DNA from: Kriegella aquimaris
GTDB taxonomy: Bacteria; Bacteroidota; Bacteroidia; Flavobacteriales; Flavobacteriaceae
Reading direction: 5' to 3'
Assembly: GCF_900103215.1 (NCBI RefSeq)
Contig: NZ_FNGV01000001.1
Span: forward strand, 620,001-684,000
Length of the DNA stretch: 64,000 bases
The notes beneath the pieces are model-generated. The model was not told the DNA's origin. It did not search any database and saw only the letters and a list, made by a program, of their open reading frames with translations. Positions 52,537 through 61,240 of the stretch are shown here, in pieces (positions within the stretch are counted from its first letter, which is position 1; each line of letters starts with the position of its first letter). Both the position numbers and the translations under genes were made by a program.

Positions 52537-53163
52537 ATGATAAAACAGCACATCGTTACCCTATTTTCTACTTTGCTTTTTACACAGGCGGGAATGGCCC
52601 AAGCTACGGGCACCTTTACAGACTTGCGCGATGGGCAAACCTATAAAACAATCAGCTTTACAAACGCTCAGACGGGCACCACGGTTACCTGGATGGCCCA
52701 AAACCTGAACCATAAGGTGCAAAACAGTTACGCTTATGATGACGATGAGAACAATCGAGAAGCGTTGGGCTTGCTTTACACTTGGGAAGCGGCGAAAAAA
52801 GCCTGCCCCAGCGGTTGGCATTTGGCAACCGATAGCGAATGGGCTCAGCTGGTGAATCAATTTGGTGGCACCGACAAGGCCGGTGAAGCCCTAAAAAGCG
52901 TGAAGGGCTGGAAAGAAGACGGCAACGGTACGAACAGCAGCGGGTTTAACGCGCTTCCAGGAGGTAACCGCATGGCAGGTGGTAGTTATCGCGTGCTGGG
53001 TTATTTCGGTTTCTGGTGGTCGGCCACACCCACTGGTGAAGCGGGCAAAGCCTGGTTTTGGGACATCAGTTATGGTGGGCCTGACATGTCAATTAAATCG
53101 AAGGTGTGGCGTTTCGATGCCGATATGCTTGCCGGACTCTCGGTTCGATGCGTAAAGGATTGA
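52537..53163 (+). CDS. FISUMP-domain exported protein
   Basis: 208 residues with a signal peptide (about 1-21, ending GMAQ). The body matches the Fibrobacter succinogenes major paralogous (FISUMP) domain: FTDLRDGQTYKTISF, WMAQNLNH, GLLYTWEAAKKACPSGWHLA, FNALPGG and LSVRCVKD. The fold is lectin-like and usually surface-associated. Its GC content is visibly higher than that of the flanking AT-rich genes and its codon use differs, suggesting a separate origin. Confidence 0.9.
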   Translation: MIKQHIVTLFSTLLFTQAGMAQATGTFTDLRDGQTYKTISFTNAQTGTTVTWMAQNLNHKVQNSYAYDDDENNREALGLLYTWEAAKKACPSGWHLATDSEWAQLVNQFGGTDKAGEALKSVKGWKEDGNGTNSSGFNALPGGNRMAGGSYRVLGYFGFWWSATPTGEAGKAWFWDISYGGPDMSIKSKVWRFDADMLAGLSVRCVKD

Positions 53164-53184
53164 TCAATGTGACCATTTGCGTTA

Positions 53185-53416
53185 TTTCAGGTACTCCCAA
53201 AAGTTGATGAAAATGTGATGGAAAGCTAATTTTTGATGCCTTGTCAAATTACCATTATATACAACCACATGTGGGAATATTCCTCTAATGAAAATAGGTT
53301 TTTAGCTTACACATTTTAATGCATTTTTAAACGGTATAACACAAGACTTCCCCAATCTTTATCCCTGAAACAAAGACGAATAAATCTATATTTAGCGTCG
53401 ATACAACAAGTTAGCC
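53185..53416 (+). repeat. Array repeat (copy 10)
   Basis: GATGGAAAGCTAATTTTTGA, the core ACATTTTAATGCATTTTTAA, GGTATAACACAAGACTTCCC and the end AACAAGTTAGCC (53405-53416). The terminator part is absent. Confidence 0.7.
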
Positions 53417-53441
53417 ACAAACAAATAAGGACACTGAACAA

Positions 53442-54008
53442 ATGAACGAAATCAGAAATTTTATTGAAAACATCACTCCAATGAACGATGCTGATTGGCA
53501 ACTTTTTTCTTCAAAATTGCAAGAAGTAAACCTCAAAAAAAATACGCCTTTATTAAAAATTGGAGAAATCGAAAAACATTTATCATTTATAACCAAAGGA
53601 ATCGTCAGACTTTATATTCCAAAAGATGAATTCGATTTAACCTTTGGTTTTGTCTTTAAAAACGAATTTATTACCGCTTATGATTCACTTTTAACACAAA
53701 GTCCGTCCGATTACCAAATTGAAACGTTGACGGAAACCACTTTATGGACAATTTCTTATAAAGACTTACAGGAAGTCTATGAGACAACAAACAGTGGAAA
53801 TATTATTGGACGAAAAATGGCTGAAAATATGTTTCTTATAAAATCGAAAAGAGAACTTTCCTTATTGAGCAAAACAGCGGAAGAACGTTATCTGGACTTA
53901 TTCTCTGACAGACCAAAATTGTTACAGCAAATTCCCTTAAAATATATTGCATCATATATTGGCGTAACTCCGCAAGCATTGAGCAGAATAAGAAAACGCA
54001 TTACTTAA
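53442..54008 (+). CDS. Crp/Fnr-family regulator
   Basis: 188 residues. A cNMP-like cupin (about 18-120; SSKLQEVNLKKNTPLLKIGE) precedes a short HTH (about 145-188) with IPLKYIASYIGVTPQALSRI as its recognition unit. The common Bacteroidota group of this type lacks clear ligand residues and controls single adjacent genes. It is unlikely to bind the TGAY-N4-RTCA sites, as it lacks the E-x3-R helix of FNR. The DoxX gene 63 bp downstream may be its target. Confidence 0.9.
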   Translation: MNEIRNFIENITPMNDADWQLFSSKLQEVNLKKNTPLLKIGEIEKHLSFITKGIVRLYIPKDEFDLTFGFVFKNEFITAYDSLLTQSPSDYQIETLTETTLWTISYKDLQEVYETTNSGNIIGRKMAENMFLIKSKRELSLLSKTAEERYLDLFSDRPKLLQQIPLKYIASYIGVTPQALSRIRKRIT

Positions 54009-54071
54009 CTTGGGTTCATTGTTTTTACTTTGGTGCTTTCTCACCTTTGCATATCACCAATTCCGTAAAAT

Positions 54072-54524
54072 ATGAAACCGCTAATTGTACTTTTATTAAG
54101 TTTTACTATCACTCTTTTTGTAATTAAAATCATCAAAAATGAATATGATTTCTTCCTATCTGCAAGAATTGCAATGTCAATAATGCTTGTATTTACAGGA
54201 ATTGGACATTTTGCATTTACAAAAGGAATGTCGATGATGATCCCTAATTTTATACCTTTCAAAGAAAGCTTTGTTTATCTAACAGGGGTATTTGAAATAT
54301 TCATGGCAATGGGGCTACTAATTCCTAGATTTAAATACATAGCTGCGTGGATGCTAATTATTTTTCTGTTGCTAATGCTACCTGCTAATATTTATGCTTC
54401 AATAAACCATGTAAATTATCAAAAAGGAACATTTGACGGACAGGGTCTTTCATATTTGTGGTTTAGAATTCCTTTACAAATCTTTTTTATAATTTGGGTT
54501 TATATGTGTTCCATCCGAATGTAA
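54072..54524 (+). CDS. DoxX-like membrane protein
   Basis: 150 residues with four to five hydrophobic helices (about 4-22, 30-50, 75-92, 98-115 and 125-145). ARIAMSIMLVFTGIGHFAF and GVFEIFMAMGLLIP give a DoxX-like layout. It lies 63 bp after the Crp-like gene with no repeat between, so the two probably share a cassette. The ligand is not known; family members are linked to quinone or thiosulfate redox steps. Confidence 0.78.
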   Translation: MKPLIVLLLSFTITLFVIKIIKNEYDFFLSARIAMSIMLVFTGIGHFAFTKGMSMMIPNFIPFKESFVYLTGVFEIFMAMGLLIPRFKYIAAWMLIIFLLLMLPANIYASINHVNYQKGTFDGQGLSYLWFRIPLQIFFIIWVYMCSIRM

Positions 54525-54545
54525 TCAGAAGGAAAAGTCAATGGC

Positions 54546-54625
54546 TAATAACGTGTATCCATTTCGAATAAATTGCTTGAGAGAAACGTCGTATACCGAC
54601 ACGATGCACACTATATGAGTTATTA
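54546..54625 (+). repeat. Compact 80-bp element with complementary ends
   Basis: TAATAAC (54546-54552) and GTTATTA (54619-54625) are perfect complements, with a smaller GTCG-TATAC-CGAC hairpin inside. It sits between the DoxX-like and the next membrane-protein gene, and resembles a short attC-like site. Confidence 0.45.
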
Positions 54626-54629
54626 ATAT

Positions 54630-54974
54630 ATGAATGAAACAGACAAGCTTCTCGCAATAAAATTAATCCATACCATAATCTGGGCTTTTTTTGTCTTTGT
54701 AATATGCTACGTTCTGTATTCAGGAATTACTAATCAAGTTAATACGTTCACTTGGGTCGGAATCGGATTGATAATTGGAGAAGGACTCATTTTATTAGTC
54801 TTTAAAATGTTTTGTCCTCTGACATTACTTGCCCGTAAATACTCAGATTCTAAAAAGGAAAATTTTGATATTTTCCTTCCTAATTGGTTGGCAAAATACA
54901 ACAAGTTTATTTTTACTTCCATTTTCATAGTGGGTCTACTATTAGTTGTGATACGTTTTATCCAAAACCAGTAA
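54630..54974 (+). CDS. Three-helix membrane protein, unknown function
   Basis: 114 residues with three hydrophobic segments (about 12-30, 35-57 and 90-110), a charged loop (ARKYSDSKKENFDIFLP) and an N-glutamine end. No family is recognised. The short 5' spacer holds the compact element; a full-length array repeat follows. Confidence 0.65.
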   Translation: MNETDKLLAIKLIHTIIWAFFVFVICYVLYSGITNQVNTFTWVGIGLIIGEGLILLVFKMFCPLTLLARKYSDSKKENFDIFLPNWLAKYNKFIFTSIFIVGLLLVVIRFIQNQ

Positions 54975-54993
54975 TTTTGATAAAATACGACAT

Positions 54994-55300
54994 ACAACAA
55001 CGGTACCCGTTGCAGAAACCGTTACTTCAGAAAAATAGCTTTATTTGCCCCTCTTTAAGAGGTTTTTTTGGTGTCAGGCCTGAGATGGAAAGCTAATTTC
55101 AGATGCCTTGCTAAACAGCCCAAATATACAACTAGTGGGGGCATTGCAACTAATTAGCGCCTACTGAAAACCCCACCTACAAAATATCGGTTTTTAGATT
55201 ACAAATTTTAATGTATTTTTAAACGGTATAAAAGTGACTTCCCCAATTTTATCTTTCCATCAAATACGGATAAAACTATGTTTTGCATCTATTTTAGGAT
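54994..55300 (+). repeat. Full-length array repeat (copy 11)
   Basis: AACGGTACCCGTTGCAG, a terminator hairpin CCTCTTTAAGAGG with T7 (55050-55069), GGGGGCATTGCAACTAATTA, the core GATTACAAATTTTAATGTAT and GACTTCCCCAATTTTATC. It is the rightmost copy. Confidence 0.8.
55050..55069 (+). terminator. Intrinsic terminator in the rightmost array repeat
   Basis: CCTCT-TTA-AGAGG (55050-55062) followed by seven T, identical in stem to the one at 45334. Confidence 0.7.
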
Positions 55301-55508
55301 TTGGCACTCAAGCCACCAAGAATGAAATATCATGCTAAAATGACAAGGAAGAATGAGGCAAAGTTTTTAGGCAACGCCAACTTACAAAGCATAATTTTTG
55401 CAGCCGGTTCCTGCATTCGGCCCTTCAATATTATGCAAATGCTTTTTTTGCAATTACATCATGTTTTACAATATTTCTTAGGATGTATCGAATTAAAAGA
55501 TTGATAAA

Positions 55509-57401
55509 ATGGATTTTAGATTCGTTTACTATAAAAACAAAAAGACAAACTCACCTGTAAGAGAAATTAATAAGAGACTAGAATATTTCCATAATTTTTG
55601 GAGCTTTTTATTTCAAAAGAATTCGGGAACATTATTGATAACATTTGAAAAATATGAATCTCACAAATCATTAGTTAATAAACTTAGAAATCAATTAGAA
55701 CATAATCCAATACGAGGTACATATAACATTACTAGATTACTCAATCATAGTTATTTCGATGATTCGAACATACTTCTTAAAAAAGATGATGATTTACTTC
55801 TATTAGTTAAGCAACTTAAAGATGAGTTCTTTACAAATTATACTAAACAAAGTTATAATGTTCGTAATCCCCAAAGACTTAGAAATGATATCAACAGCTT
55901 ATATAAGCTACTTAGCAAGCGAAAGTATCAAAAGGATATTATTATTCTTTTAAAAAAACAGCTATGTGTAAATAAACCAATAACGAAGGAGTTTAAATTA
56001 AATATTCGTTTTCTAATAAACTTAATAATAGTTGAACTTCTTTATAAAGGATATTCATTACCTTTTATAAAAAGATTACCCGATATTATTTTATTTCCAA
56101 AAGAAAAAAAAGGAAGTTTTCCCTTTAATAAAAATAGGTCCGATTTTGATTCTGAGAATGAATATATTAGATATAAAGATGAAACAGTGAATAGCATAAC
56201 ATTATTGCAACAACTATCATGTATTGACAATCTATTTAAGGCGAAAAAACTAAAGGGTTTTTATGTGTTTAGAATTGAAAATTTGAATTTTGATGAAGAT
56301 GAAGTAAGGATATTTAACGTGTCCTTTTATAATCCTCAAAGAATATCAAAAGTAAAATTCTATGATAATGCTAAATTGGAAAATGAATTCAGGGATTTAG
56401 AACTATGTTTTACAAACAATAATAGCAATGAAAACAGTTTAACCAAATCAAATTGCAATGCAATTGTCGATATGGAGTATATGCCTTTGTATTGGGGCAA
56501 TACTGATAGTTCACTTATTAAATTTATAAAACTTGTAGAAAAGGCCTTAGAAATACTAAAAAATTTAAAATACAAATTCGTAACTGAGCCAAGTATATTT
56601 GAAAGAATTAATTATTCAACATATCTTCTTTTGGATAATAACTTTAACTATACTCAAGCTCCCGATTTTAATAGATTCTCACAACAACCCTTTAGAATCA
56701 AAAGAGATAAACAAAAAATTTTCAACCAAATTTTAGCTTATATAAATCGTCCTGTAGTTAAGATAAAATTTCAAGAACAATTAGCATCAATAAATGCTTA
56801 CCACGCGAAAGTAGATAATCATTCTCTTGACTTTAACTTTAATGATTACTGGACTGTTTTAGCAGAATCACTATTTCCAAATAATATAAGCGGTTTCATT
56901 GATTGCTCAATAAAGTGTTTTCATTATAAAATCAACAAGAGCTTGCTGGTTGATGCAAAAACATTTCTTGGTACTTCGTTAGAAAATAAATTCTCTCCTG
57001 AAGGTTTAACCTCCTATTGTCTCAAAACAAGGGAACTACAATTATTAGATTTATGGACTGGTTCAAAAAACGGATATGATGCAAAGCGGTTTGAGACCAA
57101 GTATAATCAGGTATTATCAAAAATAGATAATGAATTCATCCATGACATCATTTCTGATATTGATTTATATAAGAATCATCAATCCTTATACTTTGAACAA
57201 CTTAATGACTGGATTAAAGACATAATCTACCAATCCTATGCAGAACGCAATTTAGAATCTCATAATAATGTAATAACAGACATAAGCTACTATAAATTGA
57301 GAGAGTCGTTTGTCTACATTGGCAAAGTTATATACCAAGTATTAATATATAAATGCCTAAAAGATTCTACTGATGTGTTAGATGTACTTAAAAGTATTTA
57401 A
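55509..57401 (+). CDS. Large AT-rich protein with C-terminal HEPN-like motif
   Basis: 630 residues with no signal peptide or membrane helix. The sequence is strongly helical and very rich in Asn, Lys, Ile and Phe, matching the extremely low GC of the gene. I cannot name the full-length family. Near the C-terminus, ERNLESHNN (R580 and H585) fits the R-x4-H active motif of HEPN RNases, as in ApeA/Abi-type abortive-infection proteins, with helices on both sides (FIHDIISDIDLYKN and ISYYKLRESFVYIG). Large size, AT-richness, lone position at the end of the array and this motif suggest a phage-defence protein. The role is not shown. Confidence 0.7.
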   Translation: MDFRFVYYKNKKTNSPVREINKRLEYFHNFWSFLFQKNSGTLLITFEKYESHKSLVNKLRNQLEHNPIRGTYNITRLLNHSYFDDSNILLKKDDDLLLLVKQLKDEFFTNYTKQSYNVRNPQRLRNDINSLYKLLSKRKYQKDIIILLKKQLCVNKPITKEFKLNIRFLINLIIVELLYKGYSLPFIKRLPDIILFPKEKKGSFPFNKNRSDFDSENEYIRYKDETVNSITLLQQLSCIDNLFKAKKLKGFYVFRIENLNFDEDEVRIFNVSFYNPQRISKVKFYDNAKLENEFRDLELCFTNNNSNENSLTKSNCNAIVDMEYMPLYWGNTDSSLIKFIKLVEKALEILKNLKYKFVTEPSIFERINYSTYLLLDNNFNYTQAPDFNRFSQQPFRIKRDKQKIFNQILAYINRPVVKIKFQEQLASINAYHAKVDNHSLDFNFNDYWTVLAESLFPNNISGFIDCSIKCFHYKINKSLLVDAKTFLGTSLENKFSPEGLTSYCLKTRELQLLDLWTGSKNGYDAKRFETKYNQVLSKIDNEFIHDIISDIDLYKNHQSLYFEQLNDWIKDIIYQSYAERNLESHNNVITDISYYKLRESFVYIGKVIYQVLIYKCLKDSTDVLDVLKSI

Positions 57402-57589
57402 TACAATGATTGTTCCTGTTTATAGCCTTTACACTCTGTATCACATTTGGCATGGCTTAAAGACTTGTAAACAAACCCAAAATGCCGAAAGAGCCTAAAA
57501 GTCCGTCCCGTGCCAAAACAAGTGTACCATTACCTGTTTTAGGACATTACTAAATTCATATTTTTTTTGTTTTTTAATCTACTTCCTCC

Positions 57590-59845
57590 TTAATCAAACT
57601 TTATTTGTACCGTCAGTTTTCGCATTTTGGCACTTAGCGCTAACAACCATTGCAATTGTTCCCACACCAAATGGGCCTCCTGAAGGCTTCGTTGCTCCCT
57701 TTTTGAAAATACGTCAGCAGCACCCGTATCTTCTTTTGTAATGCTAGAGAGGTGCTCTTTAAAAAGGTTTTCCGAACCTATTTCTTCCATAGCGCTTAAA
57801 TTTTCCATATGCTGAAACGAATCGAGCATTTCGTCAAGGTTTTGTTCGATACGATCGATAATCGCTTGAAACCGTTCCGAGGCTTCCGTGGTCGTATGCC
57901 CTTGTATATACGTACTTAACGAGGCCAAAGAAGATAAAAAGGTATGGTTGAGCACCACCAGTTCATAGATTTCATCCAAGTATTTTTGTTTCGATTTGGG
58001 CTCTTGTACCATTCGTTGCAAAGCCGCACTCAGGTTCGAAGTTTCTAAAAAAGCTTCCTTTCGCGCAATTTTATAGGCGGTGGGTACTTTTCCCTTCTGT
58101 TTATAATACAGCGCGATCTGATCTAAGAAATTTTTATTGGCGGCTACCCCACTTTGAATACTGTCCTTAATTTCAAGAAATCCCCAGGCGGGCCACAACC
58201 ATAAGGTCGCCAAAAAGGCCAAGGTCGCGCCGAGCAAGGTATCAAACACCCGGTATTGTATGACGTTGAGTACGTCGGTTCTAATAATGGCATAAATAAA
58301 AACGACACTCAGCGTGATAAACGTGGCCCCGATTTTATAGTTTTTTTGAACCATCGAAAAGGCGATAATCAACGACCCCAGACCCAATACGCCCAACAGA
58401 TAAGAGTTGTGTACCACAAGCACGATCAAAGAGGCGATCGCCCCGCCGATCAGGGTACCGATGACTCGATCCTTAGAACGGGCCTTGGTAAGGCCGTAAC
58501 TGGGGCGTAAGATGACGATAATCGTCAACAAGATCCAATAGGGGTTCTGAAAATCGAAAAGCGTACCTACGGCATAGCCGATCATAACCGTTACCGCTAG
58601 TCGCAGCGAATGCTTGAAAATAGTCGATTTCAGACTGAAATTCTGAAGCAGCACTTTCGGGTCGTAATCTTGGGGGGCTACAAATCTTTCGGCCGTTTCG
58701 CGATCAACAAACTCCAAGTTTTCCGTAGCGGCATCACCGAGCAGCCACTTGATTTTTTTTAATTTCTCGAACTGTTCTTCCTGATACTCGAACAAATTCT
58801 GAAGCATTAAAAAGTCCTCGATATCTTGTGTGCCGCCATTTTCCTTAAAAGTCAAAATCTCTGTCTGAACGCGTTTAAAACAAGCGCTCAATTTGCTGTT
58901 TTTAGGTAGTTTTTTAGCGTTGGTGCCGGCACGGGCAATCGTTCGCAATTGAGCTGACATCTCAAAGATCAGGTTCTGAAAGCTTTTGATATATTCGGGA
59001 TGTGCTTTAAGCAGCACATCCATCTTATCATAATTCACAGGGTTGGCGACGGCCGTTTCCAACATTTCCACCAATTGGGCAAAGATCAACAGCCGTTTGC
59101 TCTGATAGATCGAACGCCCCGAACTTTTGCGCGACGAGATCAAAATATCACGTAAGGTTTCGTGATTGGTAGTCAATTTCTCCTGCAACTCATGCAAATG
59201 TGCCTGTAATTTTTCTCGATCTGCCTGCGGCCCTACTAATTTTCCCCGGGTTTCCAAGAATTCGGCGGTCAGCACATAGGTTTCCGATAAGGTCTCTTCG
59301 GTCTGCCCCCTTGGGTTGATATAGTGCCAAATGACCGTCAACAGCAAATACCAAAGTCCCCCGAGTCCGGTCAAGAGTGCATATTGATACACTTCGAGTT
59401 CTTGCGGGTCATGGGCAAAACTCAGCACCAAGGCCAAAAGTCCCGAAAAACTAATCAAGGAAGCCCGAAAACCAAAAACCGAAAGATAAGCGATGGCAAA
59501 AGAGAGCAACCCCAAAAGCGGAATCAAGATGACGGCGGTAAGGTCGAGGTAGCCCCCTATAAAAGTCATCACCATGACCAAGGCCGCTGAAAACAAGATG
59601 CCGATTTTCTTATGGCGGTAGCTTCCGCTTACATCGCTGGGCGAGCTCCAAAAAGCGCCGAAACAGAGTGCCAGACCTATTTCAAAATGCCCGAATGCGA
59701 CACCCAGTGCAATGGGTACCGTTACGGCCACCCCTATCAATAGGGCCTTTGAAAAACTCGTGCTTTTTAGAAACTGTACGAGGTCTTTGAAGTTATCGGA
59801 AACGGATTGTGTAAATGCTTTCAAAACAGCGGATTTCGGTTGCAA
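57590..59845 (-). CDS. FUSC/YccS-family inner-membrane protein
   Basis: 751 residues. Two halves each have a bundle of hydrophobic helices (about 32-175 and 405-545) linked by a cytosolic helical domain, the YccS/YhfK (FUSC) layout. FKHSLRLAVTVMIGYAVGTLF, followed by YWILLTIIVILRPSYGLTKARSKDR and GTLIGGAIASL, are the family's marks. It is related to aromatic-acid exporters and fusaric-acid resistance; the substrate is unknown. GC content is higher than in the array, marking the return to core DNA. Confidence 0.93.
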   Translation of the reverse strand: MQPKSAVLKAFTQSVSDNFKDLVQFLKSTSFSKALLIGVAVTVPIALGVAFGHFEIGLALCFGAFWSSPSDVSGSYRHKKIGILFSAALVMVMTFIGGYLDLTAVILIPLLGLLSFAIAYLSVFGFRASLISFSGLLALVLSFAHDPQELEVYQYALLTGLGGLWYLLLTVIWHYINPRGQTEETLSETYVLTAEFLETRGKLVGPQADREKLQAHLHELQEKLTTNHETLRDILISSRKSSGRSIYQSKRLLIFAQLVEMLETAVANPVNYDKMDVLLKAHPEYIKSFQNLIFEMSAQLRTIARAGTNAKKLPKNSKLSACFKRVQTEILTFKENGGTQDIEDFLMLQNLFEYQEEQFEKLKKIKWLLGDAATENLEFVDRETAERFVAPQDYDPKVLLQNFSLKSTIFKHSLRLAVTVMIGYAVGTLFDFQNPYWILLTIIVILRPSYGLTKARSKDRVIGTLIGGAIASLIVLVVHNSYLLGVLGLGSLIIAFSMVQKNYKIGATFITLSVVFIYAIIRTDVLNVIQYRVFDTLLGATLAFLATLWLWPAWGFLEIKDSIQSGVAANKNFLDQIALYYKQKGKVPTAYKIARKEAFLETSNLSAALQRMVQEPKSKQKYLDEIYELVVLNHTFLSSLASLSTYIQGHTTTEASERFQAIIDRIEQNLDEMLDSFQHMENLSAMEEIGSENLFKEHLSSITKEDTGAADVFSKREQRSLQEAHLVWEQLQWLLALSAKMRKLTVQIKFD

Positions 59846-60008
59846 AGATAGCGCTTCTTGCTAAGCTAGTGATCCCCCGCTACCGGGATAGTAAAATGAA
59901 ACCGCCGCTCCAACGAGCGCTAAAACCTTGCCCAAAAAGGGTCGTACCTGCTTTCACAAAAATTCTTAAAAAAAAGCAACAGATCGTACAAACGAGTATC
60001 TTTGTCGC

Positions 60009-60380
60009 GTGAAAACTAAGGTTAGAAATGTACTCGGATTCGTATTGACCGCAATTTATTGCTTTGCCTTGGGCATGGTGGTCAGTTCGTATAGCACGAC
60101 CGATTTTCACAAAGTTGCAAACAAGAAAAGTGAAACCAATATTGCTGCGGTTTCAACGGGGTTATTTTATCATACGCCCGAATCGGAAAGTGGGGTTGCC
60201 ACTGCCGATAGCCATGCTCCATCGAATTTAAAAAATCCGTTTACAGGAATTTGGGCATTGGTAAATACCACCAATGCGTTATTCGTAAGTAAATATGCGC
60301 AATACATAAAAAGTTCTGCGAACTTTCTGATACACTATCGAAAGGCGGACTTGATTTTCCCCTTCCACTATTTCTGGTAA
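60009..60380 (+). CDS. Small membrane protein, unknown function
   Basis: 123 residues with one N-terminal hydrophobic helix (about 8-27), a polar middle and a conserved-looking aromatic end, FLIHYRKADLIFPFHYFW. It begins with GTG at 60009, as no ATG is nearby. No named family. It is divergent from the FUSC gene. Confidence 0.6.
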   Translation: MKTKVRNVLGFVLTAIYCFALGMVVSSYSTTDFHKVANKKSETNIAAVSTGLFYHTPESESGVATADSHAPSNLKNPFTGIWALVNTTNALFVSKYAQYIKSSANFLIHYRKADLIFPFHYFW

Positions 60381-60484
60381 TCCATTTTAAGTCATCAGTG
60401 TTTTTGACGAATTCGACTTGAATTCGCAAGTCGCCGTACTACAACGGCCCACATTTACAATTTATAAATTTAAATACTTAAAAA

Positions 60485-60970
60485 ATGGAATTAGCAAGTG
60501 CCATCATTGGCGGTGTTCTAGCGGCTGTCTGTGCCGTACCCTTTGTTTTAATAACACAAGGCAGAAAAAAAAGAGAGAAAAAAATGTTACAATCATTGAT
60601 CACCTTAGCAGATCAACATGACTGTAAAATAAGCGAACATGAATTTTGCAGTGACTTTACCATCGGAATCGATAAAACAAAGCATTTTGTATTCTTCATT
60701 AAAAAAACGAAGACCAAAGAAACACTGCAATATGTTGATCTGAATGCGATTCAGAGCTGTAAAGTCAATAATATTGGTAGAACGTTCAGAAATAAAGACG
60801 GACAGCATCGCGAAATAGAAAGGCTTGAATTAAGTTTTACGCCCAAAGCAAAAGACCTGGGCACAATTAACTTCGAGTTTTACGATGCCGAAATAAACAT
60901 GCAGCTAAGCGGCGAGCTACAGGCCATACAGAAATGGTCGAAAATAGTTGACCTTCAATTTAAAGCCTAA
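60485..60970 (+). CDS. Membrane-anchored protein, unknown function
   Basis: 161 residues with one N-terminal membrane helix (about 4-24) and a soluble domain of strands and helices (FCSDFTIGIDKTKHFVFF, LQYVDLNAIQSCKV and LEFYDAEINMQL-like segments). It resembles small membrane-anchored PH-like sensors of Bacteroidota, but no family is certain. A strong terminator follows. Confidence 0.7.
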   Translation: MELASAIIGGVLAAVCAVPFVLITQGRKKREKKMLQSLITLADQHDCKISEHEFCSDFTIGIDKTKHFVFFIKKTKTKETLQYVDLNAIQSCKVNNIGRTFRNKDGQHREIERLELSFTPKAKDLGTINFEFYDAEINMQLSGELQAIQKWSKIVDLQFKA

Positions 60971-60983
60971 AAAAGCAGATACA

Positions 60984-61015
60984 AGCCCCGTCGTTCGACC
61001 ACGGGGCTTTTTTTA
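60984..61015 (+). terminator. Intrinsic terminator
   Basis: AGCCCCGT (60984-60991) pairs with ACGGGGCT (61001-61008) around a nine-base loop, followed by a T run. It ends the transcript of the 60485 gene. Confidence 0.9.
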
Positions 61016-61240
61016 TCGGTTTCCTTTTCAAAAGCCTTCCTAAAAACATTTCGTTTACCCTAAAAGAAAATATACACCTTTCATTGACGATAACACCATT
61101 GACGAGCTCCTCGTCAAACGATTGATGCAGGGGTTACTTCCTAAAAACTTAAATGAATTGCCCAGTGCCATTTCGTATAAAATCGGTGCTTTTGAATGCT
61201 ACCCGATACGGACAACGAACTTTATCTTTAAATTTGTTTC
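61016..61240. other. Intergenic DNA with a perfect 8-bp inverted repeat
   Basis: TTGACGAG-CTC-CTCGTCAA (61099-61117) is a perfect inverted repeat. The stretch is open in the frame ending at 61243, without an ATG before codon 40 or so, so it may be the remnant of a gene. The promoter of the next gene must also be here. Confidence 0.4.

Noticed and set aside
53442-54008. The second Crp-like protein as binder of the TGAY-N4-RTCA sites
   Set aside because: Its HTH lacks the Glu-x3-Arg pair of FNR/FixK-type readers and it lies in the accessory array.
35115-55300. CRISPR array
   Set aside because: Repeats are long, mosaic and separated by whole genes; no uniform short repeat/spacer pattern and no cas genes.
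35115-55300. Insertion sequences or transposons as cause of the repeats
   Set aside because: No transposase frame, no matching terminal inverted repeats with target duplications were seen.
55301-55504. 67-codon frame before the HEPN-like gene
   Set aside because: TTG start, no protein-like pattern, next to the array repeat; probably leader DNA.
57482-57553. 23-codon frame starting MPKEPKSPSRAK
   Set aside because: Possibly real but too short to judge without conservation; might be the relic of a longer gene.
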